Source: Aquificales bacterium (lineage in GTDB: Bacteria > Aquificota > Aquificia > Aquificales > Aquificaceae). Taken from it: DNA of 64,000 nucleotides. Of this stretch, positions 52,649 through 61,214 are shown in pieces (within the stretch, counting starts at the first letter, position 1; every line of letters starts with the position of its first letter). The stretch spans positions 57,104-121,103 of the forward strand of contig JALWBR010000012.1 in NCBI GenBank assembly GCA_027037055.1, given 5' to 3'. Position numbers and translations under genes: made by a program. The notes under the pieces are model-generated. The model saw only the letters and a list, made by a program, of their open reading frames with translations, made no database searches and was not told the DNA's origin.

Positions 52649-54039
52649 TATTTTTTCATTAAATAACCGTGAATAAATTTAGCCGCTTCCCTGCCTTGTG
52701 CCAAAGCCTTTACCACCGTATCCCCTCCGCTTATTACATCACCCCCTGCAAAAACTCCCTCCAATGTAGTTTCATATCTTTCATTAACCATTATACCACC
52801 CCACTTGTCCCTCTTTATTTCTGGAACATCCTCGTAAGATACGGGATTGGGATCCTGTCCTATTGCAAATATTACACTATCACAATCAATTATATGTTCC
52901 GAGTTCGGAACTGGTACGGGTCTGGGTCTTCCGCTTTCATCTTTTTCGCCGAGGGTCATCTTTATACATTTTATACCTCTAACCTTTCCCCCTTCCCCTA
53001 ATATTTCAACGGGTTGTGTCAGCCAGTGAATAAAGGCGCCCTCTTCCTTTATATGATCCCACTCCTCCTGCCTTGCTGAGGAAGTCTCTCTTGTTCTTCT
53101 GTAAACAACATGGGTTTCTACACCGAGCCTCAGCGCCGTTATAGCTGCGTCTATGGCGGTAAAGCCTCCACCTATAATAACAGTCTTCCTTCCGAGATCA
53201 ACTCTTTCGCCGAAGAGGTTAACCCTCATCAATACCTCAATGGCGGAATATACATTTTCAAGGTCATCACCCTTCAAACCCAACCTTCCCCTGCCGTAGC
53301 CCGAAGCTATAAAAACCGCATCGTACTCATTAATAATCTTCCTCAAAGATTTACTTCTCCCCACAACACAACCGAATATAAATTCAACACCTAATTTTTT
53401 AAATCTCTCGTACTCATAATCTATTATCTCCTTGCTGAGACGGGCTGAAGGAATACCGTATGTCATAACGCCTCCTATCTTCGGAAGGGCTTCGTAAACA
53501 TAAACCTTATGACCTTTCATAGCAAGATCGTAAGCACATCCCAACCCTGCAGGTCCCGCACCTATTATGGCAACCCTTTTTCCCGTCGGAGGATCCGGAA
53601 TTTCTTCTATTTCAATTCCCGATATCCTTATAAAGTCACCCACAAATTTCTCCAATGCTCCTATACTCACAGGAAGCCCCTTGTTTTTCCTATCCCTTAC
53701 GGTGTCATAATAAAGGATACATGAACCCTCGCACTGCCTCTCCTGAGGGCATACCCTTCCGCAGATAGAAGGGAATATATCCGTCTCTATTATCTTTTTG
53801 TATGCCCCAACAAGATCCCCTTCCGTTATTTTTTTTATAAAGCCTGGTATATCAACATGAATGGGACATCCCTTTATACACCTCTTTTCCGCATCTTTAC
53901 AGAAAAGACAACGTTTAGCCTCATCAACAGCCATACTTACAGAAAAGCCGAGGGCATACTCCTTAAAAGTCTTTACCCTTTCCTCTGGACTTAAGAAAGG
54001 CTCTTTATTCCTATCAAAATACCTTATCTTCTTAGGCAT
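52648..54039 (-). CDS. NfnB / GltD-like NADPH oxidoreductase subunit
   Basis: 463 residues, the length of NfnB and glutamate synthase small subunits. The N-terminal iron-sulfur domain has CLFCKDAEKRCIKGC and CGRVCPQERQCEGSC. FAD loop: IIGAGPAGLGCAYDLAMKG. NAD(P) loop: VIIGGGFTAIDAAITALRLG. C-terminal FAD block: FAGGDVISGGDTVVKALAQG. It overlaps the NfnA-like gene by 16 bp, as in NfnAB. I infer that the pair transfers electrons between NAD(P)H and another carrier such as ferredoxin or the sHdr complex. A GltD role is less likely as no GltB is near. Confidence 0.8.
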   Translation of the reverse strand: MPKKIRYFDRNKEPFLSPEERVKTFKEYALGFSVSMAVDEAKRCLFCKDAEKRCIKGCPIHVDIPGFIKKITEGDLVGAYKKIIETDIFPSICGRVCPQERQCEGSCILYYDTVRDRKNKGLPVSIGALEKFVGDFIRISGIEIEEIPDPPTGKRVAIIGAGPAGLGCAYDLAMKGHKVYVYEALPKIGGVMTYGIPSARLSKEIIDYEYERFKKLGVEFIFGCVVGRSKSLRKIINEYDAVFIASGYGRGRLGLKGDDLENVYSAIEVLMRVNLFGERVDLGRKTVIIGGGFTAIDAAITALRLGVETHVVYRRTRETSSARQEEWDHIKEEGAFIHWLTQPVEILGEGGKVRGIKCIKMTLGEKDESGRPRPVPVPNSEHIIDCDSVIFAIGQDPNPVSYEDVPEIKRDKWGGIMVNERYETTLEGVFAGGDVISGGDTVVKALAQGREAAKFIHGYLMKK

Positions 54040-54707
54040 TCCGCCTTCTCCTCTTTTGAAGCTTTTAATTTATCCCAGTCAATGTCCCGTGCAATGAACC
54101 ATCTTCCGTCAACACAGTTCAACCTCATCTCTCCCTTAACATAAACCCTACATATAAGACAAAGCCCAGTACCGTCCCTTATAGGTGTATCCACACACGC
54201 AACATGTTCAACGGATATATTAAGATCCTCAATGCCTTTTGAAATATCATTGTCTCCCGCGGATATGACAAGGTCATAATTATTCTTATTTACCTCCTCC
54301 CTAACCTCTTCAAGGTAATTTATACGCTTGTAGTTAACCCCCAATTCATCCGCAAGTTCAGAAGATCCAAGTATAAGTAGATCTATATGTTCCTTCCCCC
54401 CCTGTTTGACATTCATGAAAGCGGGTATGCCTCTCTCACTACAGACGAACAAAATACGGCTGTAACCCGATAAGTTCAGAGGTTTACCGCACGGTCCCTC
54501 AATGTTGGATATATCTTCTACATCTTCTTCACCACAGATAATAAAGACAATCTTCCCTCCCATTTCAAAGGGGAAGGAAGGTATGCCCTTATAATTATTG
54601 CCGAATCTGATTATAAAATACTGCCCCCTCTTCCAGGGTGTTATATTCCCTTTGTCCGTTTTTATAAAAAAATATCCTTTCTTTTCTTGCCTCTCTATAC
54701 GGACCAT
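54024..54707 (-). CDS. NfnA-like flavoprotein, shortened
   Basis: 227 residues, about 50 shorter than NfnA, which belongs to the ferredoxin-NADP reductase fold. The C-terminal [2Fe-2S] module matches in spacing: D178, then C183, C186 and C198 (RDGTGLCLICRV, LNCVDGRWF), followed by DWDKL. NfnA uses an Asp ligand at this position. The N-terminal FAD barrel lacks the usual RxYS line, and the nucleotide-binding part is short (LLILGSSELADELGV). It may be a pared-down electron-transfer subunit. TATAAT lies 10 nt before its ATG, so it may also have its own promoter. Confidence 0.75.
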   Translation of the reverse strand: MVRIERQEKKGYFFIKTDKGNITPWKRGQYFIIRFGNNYKGIPSFPFEMGGKIVFIICGEEDVEDISNIEGPCGKPLNLSGYSRILFVCSERGIPAFMNVKQGGKEHIDLLILGSSELADELGVNYKRINYLEEVREEVNKNNYDLVISAGDNDISKGIEDLNISVEHVACVDTPIRDGTGLCLICRVYVKGEMRLNCVDGRWFIARDIDWDKLKASKEEKAECLRR

Positions 54708-54731
54708 AGGAAGGTGTATTATAAATAAAAA

Positions 54732-55178
54732 TTAACCGCAGGTTATACCTTTCTCCTCAATTATCTTTTTAAGTATTTCAACCGCCTCATCCCCTTTTAT
54801 AAGCTTATCTATTTCCGAAGGATCAGTAGGTTTCATTTTTGCTATCCATCCCTCTCCGTAAGGATCCTCATTGGCAAGGGAAGGGTTTGACTTTAAAGCC
54901 TCGTTAATTTCAACTATCTCACCCGTGAAGGGTGCGGGTACGGGACCCACCCACTTTCCGCTCTCAATGGTTGCTATACTTCTCCTTCTATTAATTGTCT
55001 TACCTACCTTTTTGGGAGTGTAAGCTACGAGCTTTCCAGCCATTGCGGAAGCAACGGATGTAAGCCCTACCGTGTAGGTGCCGTCACCGTTGTCCTTTAT
55101 CCATGTGAAGGCGTTGGCTTCTGGATCAATATCATAGAGAAGATCCTCTGGGATATTACAACCGTTAACAACAGCCAT
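54732..55178 (-). CDS. Lipoate-binding protein LbpA, second copy (GcvH-like)
   Basis: 148 residues, GcvH fold. The lipoyl lysine is K75 in TIESGKWVGPVPAPF, which is the sHdr-type LbpA motif rather than the classic GcvH one. The C-terminal tail LKKIIEEKGITCG has a terminal Cys. In sHdr systems the lipoyl arm is thought to carry sulfur and electrons. It ends the dsrE-lbpA part of the operon, separate from the first lbpA. Confidence 0.9.
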   Translation of the reverse strand: MAVVNGCNIPEDLLYDIDPEANAFTWIKDNGDGTYTVGLTSVASAMAGKLVAYTPKKVGKTINRRRSIATIESGKWVGPVPAPFTGEIVEINEALKSNPSLANEDPYGEGWIAKMKPTDPSEIDKLIKGDEAVEILKKIIEEKGITCG

Positions 55179-55201
55179 TCCACTACCTCCTCTTTATTAC
55201 T

Positions 55202-55603
55202 TTAAAAGGTTAATACCTTATCGGATTCCACAGCTCTCAAAGCAAACTCACTGGCTGGCAATATACCGTCAAGTTCTTCTATAAGGTCCTCTTCCTTTAA
55301 GCCCAGCGAATCTATTGCCTGTCTGCACGAGTAGAATTTGACGCCCGCCATCTTTGCATCCTTCATAAAATCGTAAACACTTTTAACCTCTCCACCGCCC
55401 GGTCCCCACTGTGGATCTATCGGATATAACTTTTCCGCAACACCCTTTCTTAAAAGATTGGTACCGTCCATATTAAAGAACATCTCAACCTCAGCTTCGT
55501 TAGAAGCCATCAGAGCCGCAATATAAAAGGGGGATGCACATCTCCATGGCGTTCTCGGACCGCTCGTCATCAATATAATTACCTTTTTGTCCTCCATTTT
55601 CAT
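55202..55603 (-). CDS. DsrE-family sulfurtransferase, second of three
   Basis: 133 residues of the DsrE/F fold (VIILMTSGPRTPWRCASPFY at the N-terminus). Candidate persulfide cysteine is C93 (VKFYSCRQAIDSLG), equivalent to the DsrE active Cys; C22 is a second. It lies between the thioredoxin-like gene (4-bp overlap) and the second lbpA, so it likely passes sulfane sulfur to or from a lipoyl carrier. Confidence 0.82.
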   Translation of the reverse strand: MKMEDKKVIILMTSGPRTPWRCASPFYIAALMASNEAEVEMFFNMDGTNLLRKGVAEKLYPIDPQWGPGGGEVKSVYDFMKDAKMAGVKFYSCRQAIDSLGLKEEDLIEELDGILPASEFALRAVESDKVLTF

Positions 55604-55860
55604 TTTCCTTCAATAACCTTACGTGCTTCCGCCTCTTCGGGAACACCCACAAAGGTAAGCTTACCGTCAATGATGGTTGAAGGGATACTCCTTACCATAA
55701 GCTTTTTTGCCCACATTTTACCTTCCGGTGTATTAACATCAAGAACCTCATATTTAAATCCGTACTCTTTTTGTAACCTGCGCCACAGATCGTCCGCATC
55801 GGGGCATGTTGCACACCACTGGGATACGAGAAGTATCACATGTTTATCCTTTCCCGCCAT
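55600..55860 (-). CDS. Small thioredoxin/glutaredoxin-fold protein with CATC motif
   Basis: 86 residues. The redox motif is C16-A-T-C19 (SQWCATCPDAD), with the cis-proline at P60 (VRSIPSTIIDGK). It overlaps dsrE and touches the first lbpA, an unusual position. It could reduce the lipoyl dithiol, a DsrE persulfide or a trisulfide. This is inference from context. Confidence 0.8.
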   Translation of the reverse strand: MAGKDKHVILLVSQWCATCPDADDLWRRLQKEYGFKYEVLDVNTPEGKMWAKKLMVRSIPSTIIDGKLTFVGVPEEAEARKVIEGK

Positions 55861-56322
55861 TTATGTACACCTCATACATACTATATCCCATTCGTCTATA
55901 TATTCCCTCATTTTCTTGATAGCTTCATCACCAGTAACAAGATCCTTAAGATCCCTTTCCAGATCAACAGGTTTCACCCTAACGACCCATCCTTCTCCGT
56001 AGGGATCATAGTTAATTATATCCGGCTGATCAATAAGCTTTTCGTTTACTTCAACAATCTCCCCTTCTATAACAGCGGGTACAGGTCCCGCCCATTTACC
56101 GCTCTCAAAGGAAGCAAGGGGTTTACCTTTTTTTACAAACTTGCCTTTTTTCTTTATTCTTGCATAAAGTAATCTGCCAGCCCTTACCTGCCCTACATCG
56201 GTCAAACCTAAGGTAACCGTTCCATCTTCATTTACTTTTACCCACACCTGACTCTCTATATCGTAGTAAAGATCCTTCGGTATAAGACATCCGTTATACT
56301 CCCACACATTGTCCTCAGGCAA
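55861..56322 (-). CDS. lbpA: Lipoate-binding protein LbpA, first copy
   Basis: 153 residues, GcvH-like. The lipoyl lysine is K76 in SFESGKWAGPVPAVIEG, with the LbpA-typical NYDPYGEGWVVRVKP. The C-terminus ends in CMRCT, a CxxC. It overlaps shdrB2 by 8 bp, the standard shdrB2-lbpA order. LbpA is essential for the sHdr pathway in Hyphomicrobium and relatives. Confidence 0.92.
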   Translation of the reverse strand: MPEDNVWEYNGCLIPKDLYYDIESQVWVKVNEDGTVTLGLTDVGQVRAGRLLYARIKKKGKFVKKGKPLASFESGKWAGPVPAVIEGEIVEVNEKLIDQPDIINYDPYGEGWVVRVKPVDLERDLKDLVTGDEAIKKMREYIDEWDIVCMRCT

Positions 56323-57271
56323 TACCCAACCCCCTGAGAACCGGAATAGGATCGGAAAGGTTGTCCTTCAATTTAACATCATCTACCGAGTATCCGAAGG
56401 CAAGCCCCAACAGTTGAGTAAAGTAGGCAGCTGGCACATCAACATCCTCAACCCCTTCCAACATAAGCCTGTACCTGTACATCTCAAGGGATGCATGGCA
56501 TAAGGGACACTCGGTTGCAATAATGTTGGCACCGTTCCTTTTTGCGGTTTGTAGTATCATCATAACAAACTTCTTTGAAACATCCTCATCGGAAAGGGAA
56601 TGGGGACCTCCACAGCATTGGGTATGCATGGGTTCAAAGTAAACGCTCTCCGCCCCCGCCGCTTCAAGAAGCTCGTTCATATAGAAGGGATGTTCGTCAT
56701 CATCCGCGGTTTCCCTTTTCCTTGGTCTCTCTTCCCCGTTACCGCCCGCATGGGCATAGGTTCTTGCATAAAAGTGGGGTCTCGTATAAAGACAACCGTA
56801 ATAGTTTGCAACCTTCAAACCCTTCAGGGGTTTAACCGTTCTTTCCTTCACCTTTTGAGGACCCGCCTCATTGTAAAGCCATTCCAAAAGGTGATAGGTA
56901 TGGGGTATTTCATCAAGAGGATCAACATCACCCTCTTTAAGAAGCTCGTTTACTTTTTCAAAAACCTTCCTATCCGTCTCAAGGAAATATTCCGCCCTCT
57001 GAAGGGAGAAGGAACAGCCGTTACACGGTGCAACTATTACTTTGTGACCCCTCTTCAGGGCTAAGGACATATTTCTTGCATTAAGAAGCATCGTCCCCAT
57101 AAAGGTAACATTCTTTGATTCCATAGCACCGCAACAGTTGTAATCTTCAAGGTAATCAAGCTCAAGACCCAGCTCCTTGGCAACTATTCTCGTGGAAACA
57201 TCGTAAGCCCTGCTCGCACCCTCTAAGGAACAACCTGGATAGTAAGCTACCCTTTTTCCTATAATACCCAT
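56315..57271 (-). CDS. shdrB2: sHdrB2, heterodisulfide-reductase-like subunit
   Basis: 318 residues with two CCG domains. The first has C14, C46-C47, C83 and C86 (YPGCSLEG, NCCGAMES, APCNGCSF). The second has C160, C219-C220, C255 and C258 (YYGC, QCCGGPHS, TECPLCHAS). Each full set can hold a noncubane [4Fe-4S] cluster, the disulfide/sulfur-handling site in HdrB. It lies between shdrC2 and lbpA. Confidence 0.93.
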   Translation of the reverse strand: MGIIGKRVAYYPGCSLEGASRAYDVSTRIVAKELGLELDYLEDYNCCGAMESKNVTFMGTMLLNARNMSLALKRGHKVIVAPCNGCSFSLQRAEYFLETDRKVFEKVNELLKEGDVDPLDEIPHTYHLLEWLYNEAGPQKVKERTVKPLKGLKVANYYGCLYTRPHFYARTYAHAGGNGEERPRKRETADDDEHPFYMNELLEAAGAESVYFEPMHTQCCGGPHSLSDEDVSKKFVMMILQTAKRNGANIIATECPLCHASLEMYRYRLMLEGVEDVDVPAAYFTQLLGLAFGYSVDDVKLKDNLSDPIPVLRGLGIA

Positions 57272-57275
57272 CTAT

Positions 57276-58043
57276 TTAACCTCCTTTAGCCAATGCTCCT
57301 TCTTCCTCCATAACCTTTCTTAAGACCTGCTTGAATTTATTCCATTCCTTAGTTCTCGGATGAAACAGCATGTGCTTTGCATTAAGCATGAGGAATCCTA
57401 TGTTTCCTTCCTTTATGGGCTTTGAAACCATATCCTTTAGCCACTTGGGAATATCGCTGAAGAAGGGTATAGGCTTTCTAAGTATGGGATCCTTCTTTAT
57501 CTTGTAACCCTGCTTCTCCATCCATCCGAATAGAAGCTCTCCGTCCTCAATCCTTCCGTATTCAAGAACGCTCTCCGTAAAAAATTGATCAAATTTCTTG
57601 GAAGGATAATCGCCTATGAGACCCCTTTTGTACATTGCCCTCAGGATTACTTTAAGTACATCTTCTACAAGCACACCCTTAGGACATCTGTGGGTGCATT
57701 TGTGACACGATACACATCTCCACATAACATCAACACGCTTTTGCAGTTCATCAACCATTCCCAATCTTGCAAGATATATAAAATGTCTGGGATTGTACCT
57801 GTCATCCCAATAGTTATGAACGGGGCAAGAGGCGGTACAGTAGGAACATTGGTAACACTGCTGTATGGTCTTCCCGTCTGGTGATTCCATTATCTCCTTT
57901 GCAAAGTCAAGATCATAGTCTTCCACCGTCCTGGGAAGGATAATGAGATTCCAATCTCCAGAGACATCTATACCGTCAATAACAAGCCTCTCTTTCCTTA
58001 ACACCCTCTCCGATTCAATAAGACTCCTTTCATGTATAGGCAT
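57276..58043 (-). CDS. shdrC2: sHdrC2, iron-sulfur subunit
   Basis: 255 residues. Two [4Fe-4S] motifs: C63, C66, C69, C73 (CYQCSYCTASCP) and C110, C113, C116, C120 (CVSCHKCTHRCP). HdrC subunits wire electrons between HdrA and HdrB. Flanked by the conserved unknown gene and shdrB2. Confidence 0.93.
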   Translation of the reverse strand: MPIHERSLIESERVLRKERLVIDGIDVSGDWNLIILPRTVEDYDLDFAKEIMESPDGKTIQQCYQCSYCTASCPVHNYWDDRYNPRHFIYLARLGMVDELQKRVDVMWRCVSCHKCTHRCPKGVLVEDVLKVILRAMYKRGLIGDYPSKKFDQFFTESVLEYGRIEDGELLFGWMEKQGYKIKKDPILRKPIPFFSDIPKWLKDMVSKPIKEGNIGFLMLNAKHMLFHPRTKEWNKFKQVLRKVMEEEGALAKGG

Positions 58044-58045
58044 AC

Positions 58046-58789
58046 CTATACCTCCATATTTAATAAGGACGGTTCATGAACACCCAACAACCTCCTCGCC
58101 ATAATCCCCGCGGGAGGGAAGAAGCCCTTTGCACTGTGCATGGTTGAAAGGGTCATGTAATCCACATAGGTTGCATATATCATTGCAAGGAACATATCCA
58201 CGAACAAAAAACCTCTAACCTTAACACCAAACTCTTCAAGTATATGGTATATCTGAAGATAAACCTCCTTGAATTCATCGTAGGTTTGTCCGTACATCTC
58301 CCTTCCCTTTCCTCCTATCGGGGGTTCCTCCTTCAAAAATACTATTGCCCCGGTCTCCGTTTCTGGATCCCAGATCCACCCCGTCCACAGAATGAACTTG
58401 TCGGGGAAGGTAAAGTGTAATATTTCAGAGCCGAGATCCCTTGTAGCCTTCCTGTCTATACCCCTCACATTTTTATAAAAGTTTTCTATCTTGCTTTCCC
58501 AATCACCCTCCGTATGAATGAGTCTGAAAAGAGCTTCCTTCAACCTCTGCAGTCCCGTCTCCTTTATTATCCTGTCCGCCTTCCTCCTTGAAGGAAAAGA
58601 GAGTTTGAGCAATATTTCCGCATCCCTCTCCTTTAAGGAAGGAATCCTTTCCTTTGAAAGCATATTTGAGAATATGCGGGATTTTTTTACAAGATCCCCG
58701 TAAAACTCTTGAACGAATTCATCCCCTTCCGAGAGTATCTTAACCAGATAATCTCTCACAAGGAATGTATCAAGCTTTACCCTGCCCAT
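58046..58789 (-). CDS. Conserved sHdr-locus protein of unknown function (Hyp)
   Basis: 247 residues with no cofactor motif. The N-terminal half is helical and charged; the second half has conserved-looking aromatic stretches (LHFTFPDKFILWTGWIWDPE, then TLSTMHSAKGFFPPAGIMAR). Its place between hdrA and hdrC2 matches the hyp gene of sHdr clusters. Possibly an assembly factor or structural subunit. 1 bp separates it from shdrA and 2 bp from shdrC2. Confidence 0.85.
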   Translation of the reverse strand: MGRVKLDTFLVRDYLVKILSEGDEFVQEFYGDLVKKSRIFSNMLSKERIPSLKERDAEILLKLSFPSRRKADRIIKETGLQRLKEALFRLIHTEGDWESKIENFYKNVRGIDRKATRDLGSEILHFTFPDKFILWTGWIWDPETETGAIVFLKEEPPIGGKGREMYGQTYDEFKEVYLQIYHILEEFGVKVRGFLFVDMFLAMIYATYVDYMTLSTMHSAKGFFPPAGIMARRLLGVHEPSLLNMEV

Positions 58790-58790
58790 T

Positions 58791-59849
58791 TCAAACCGTC
58801 ACTTTTGCACCGAGGAAATTAAGAACCTCCATGGCAGCAGCCTCACCCTCAGCCATGGAAGACTCTATATCTATGGGACCTTTACAGGCTCCTGCTATAA
58901 ATATACCTTCCTTATTAGATCTTATATTTGAACCGCTTTCGTCTGAAGGCACTATGAATCTGCTGTCAGGATCCTGTTTTAGTCCCAAGATCTTTGCAAC
59001 TTTCTTTGTACCTGGTGAAGGTTCCATACCGAGAACGAGGACAACGAGATCCATGGGTATCTCCGCGGGCCTCTGAACAATAGTATCTTCATGTTTTACC
59101 CTCAATCTTCCATCCGCTGGATTAAAGGTTATCTCTGCAATCCTACCCCTTACATACCTTACACCGTATTCCTCTTGAGGTGCCCAATAGAAGGGATACT
59201 CCCATGTACCGTATGTCCTTACATCCATGTAATAGCAGAAAACATCCACCTCTGGATACTTCTCCCTTATTTCGGAAGCTTGAAGACCCGAAAGGGCACA
59301 ACCGTACCTGCAACAATGAACATTAGTAACTCCGAGCTGTCTGTCCCTTGAACCTACACAGAATACGAAAGCAACCCTCTTTGGCAATTCTCCGTTTGAC
59401 GGTCTGTAAAGTCTTCCTTCCTTTGAAAACATCTGCTCAAGCTGAAGATTTGTTATAACATCAGGGTATATACCGTAGCCCAGCTCTCCCTTTCTGCGGG
59501 AATCAAAATGTTGAAAGCCCGTAGCTACCACTATGGCGGAAACTTCCAACTTCTCACCGTTGGATAAGGAAACTTTAAAATCTCCCGCTTCACCTTCACA
59601 AGCCTCAATTTCCGTACCGAGCATAATCCTAACATTCCCGTTTGATTGAACATCCTCAATGTAAGGACCGAGAACCTGGGAAGGCGTCATCTTGCGCGGT
59701 ATAAGGGTATGGTAACTTTCAAGTACGGGCCTTCCTCCAAGTTTGTTTTCCTTCTCAACAAGGACGGTGGGGACCCCGAGTTTCCCCAAAGCCCTTGCAG
59801 CGGAAAGCCCCGCAGGTCCTCCGCCGATAACAAGTACACTTTTAGCCAT
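58791..59849 (-). CDS. shdrA: sHdrA, FAD-binding subunit
   Basis: 352 residues. The FAD loop is VLVIGGGPAGLSAARALGKL. A cluster-binding insertion has C164, C179-C180 and C184 (FCVGSRDRQ, HCCRYGCALSG). The C-terminus has IFIAGACKGPIDIESSMAEG. Methanogen HdrA is much longer; this short form is typical of sHdr. It is thought to be the core of the complex that oxidises sulfane sulfur toward sulfite. Confidence 0.93.
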   Translation of the reverse strand: MAKSVLVIGGGPAGLSAARALGKLGVPTVLVEKENKLGGRPVLESYHTLIPRKMTPSQVLGPYIEDVQSNGNVRIMLGTEIEACEGEAGDFKVSLSNGEKLEVSAIVVATGFQHFDSRRKGELGYGIYPDVITNLQLEQMFSKEGRLYRPSNGELPKRVAFVFCVGSRDRQLGVTNVHCCRYGCALSGLQASEIREKYPEVDVFCYYMDVRTYGTWEYPFYWAPQEEYGVRYVRGRIAEITFNPADGRLRVKHEDTIVQRPAEIPMDLVVLVLGMEPSPGTKKVAKILGLKQDPDSRFIVPSDESGSNIRSNKEGIFIAGACKGPIDIESSMAEGEAAAMEVLNFLGAKVTV

Positions 59850-59877
59850 ATTTATCCTCCGTCTTCAAAATTATTCA

Positions 59878-61197
59878 CTATGAACTGAACAGAGGTCTAT
59901 TGGAAGTAGCGGATGCCTTAGGTCTCCCGTTACCCGTCCTTGAGTAAGGCTCGTAAAGATCATACTCCTTAAAGAACTCCATAAGCTCATCATACTTGCC
60001 TTCCTTCTCAAGTTCACCTATATATTTGACCGTATCCTCCCACTCCTTCTTAAGCTCCCTCCAATTCTTTATCCCCATCTTTTCAAGTAACTCCTCATAG
60101 TTTGAACAGTTCCAGTAAAGCTGAACAACCTTAAAGGGATGCGCACCGCATGCGAGGGCGGAAAACATAACATCGGACATAACCGCCACCGGGTGATACA
60201 TACCGTGAGCCTTACCTATCCATTGATTCTTCTCAAAGGTTGTTGTACACCCCGTATCGTGAGTTATTATTACATCCGCCCCTACTTCTTCGGAAATAAC
60301 CTTAAGCTTTCTCTGAATTGCAAAAGATCTTGTAAACTCCCTCTCAGTCAAAATATGCCTGAAACCGAAACCGCAACAGTCATACCATGTTGAGTAGTCA
60401 ACCACCTTTGCACCAAGGGCTTTCATAACAGCGGTTGAAGCCGCAGGTCTTTGACCGTTAAACACTTCGGGATCATAAGGGTAATCATCCGCAATCATCT
60501 TGTATGTATGGCACGCATTGTGAATGGCAACCTTTATATTTGAAACATCTATACCCTTAGGTTTACCCTCCTTTTCATAAAGCTCTTTTATCTTATATCT
60601 CATTGCGTGGACCCATTCGGAGTAGTGGACTATCTCCTGAGGTATAACTATCCTTCCGTCATCTGTCAACCTTCCGAGTTTAGCCAGTATCTTTTTAACA
60701 GCCTCCCTCAAATCCTTATCCATTATTATCAACTCCCTTGTCTCCTTATAGGATCCGAAGGATGTACCACAGTGGATAAGAGGATAATATCCATTCTGCC
60801 ATGCTTGGTGCATATTCCTGAGCCAAACAGCAGCAAGGGCAACGGGATTTGATGTTCCAGATCCGTGATAGTTCCACGCGGTACATGATGTCTGGTGAGG
60901 TTCATTAAGATAATCAAGACCAAATTTATTCATAAGCCAAAAAACGGATGCGGGATAACCAGGTATGTTTCCACATTGACCGCACGATTTGTGGTGCCAA
61001 AGCTTGTTTGTGGGTATAAGCTTTACCCTTCCTGTCCTTGTAAGAACTTCAACAGGTTGATTTTCTTCCGTTATCCTGTGTATCAAAATCTCCCCTTTCG
61101 CTTCAAGCTCCTCCATTCTCTCAAATATCTCGTCATAATGGGAATGGTGATTCATAATAGGGAATGCATCCTTCTTATATCTCAAAAGTTCACCCAT
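59878..61197 (-). CDS. shdrB1: sHdrB1, heterodisulfide-reductase-like subunit
   Basis: 439 residues. The cysteine pattern is incomplete compared with sHdrB2. N-terminal set C72, C75, C105 and C143 (SCGQCG, TSCTAW, IHCGTSF) lacks a CC pair. C-terminal set C229, C274-C275 and C317 (HNACH, DCCGFGFRH, DTGCTTTF) has CC but a single last Cys. Noncubane cluster number may therefore differ. Between shdrC1 and shdrA, as in known loci. Confidence 0.92.
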   Translation of the reverse strand: MGELLRYKKDAFPIMNHHSHYDEIFERMEELEAKGEILIHRITEENQPVEVLTRTGRVKLIPTNKLWHHKSCGQCGNIPGYPASVFWLMNKFGLDYLNEPHQTSCTAWNYHGSGTSNPVALAAVWLRNMHQAWQNGYYPLIHCGTSFGSYKETRELIIMDKDLREAVKKILAKLGRLTDDGRIVIPQEIVHYSEWVHAMRYKIKELYEKEGKPKGIDVSNIKVAIHNACHTYKMIADDYPYDPEVFNGQRPAASTAVMKALGAKVVDYSTWYDCCGFGFRHILTEREFTRSFAIQRKLKVISEEVGADVIITHDTGCTTTFEKNQWIGKAHGMYHPVAVMSDVMFSALACGAHPFKVVQLYWNCSNYEELLEKMGIKNWRELKKEWEDTVKYIGELEKEGKYDELMEFFKEYDLYEPYSRTGNGRPKASATSNRPLFSS

Positions 61198-61214
61198 AAC
61201 ATACCTCCTTTAAA

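Noticed and set aside
52648..54039. Glutamate synthase small subunit (GltD)
   Set aside because: No GltB nearby, and an NfnA-like gene with matching [2Fe-2S] module overlaps it, favouring an NfnAB-type pair.
60139..60852. Plus-strand frames opposite shdrB1
   Set aside because: Shadows of a clearly coding minus-strand gene.
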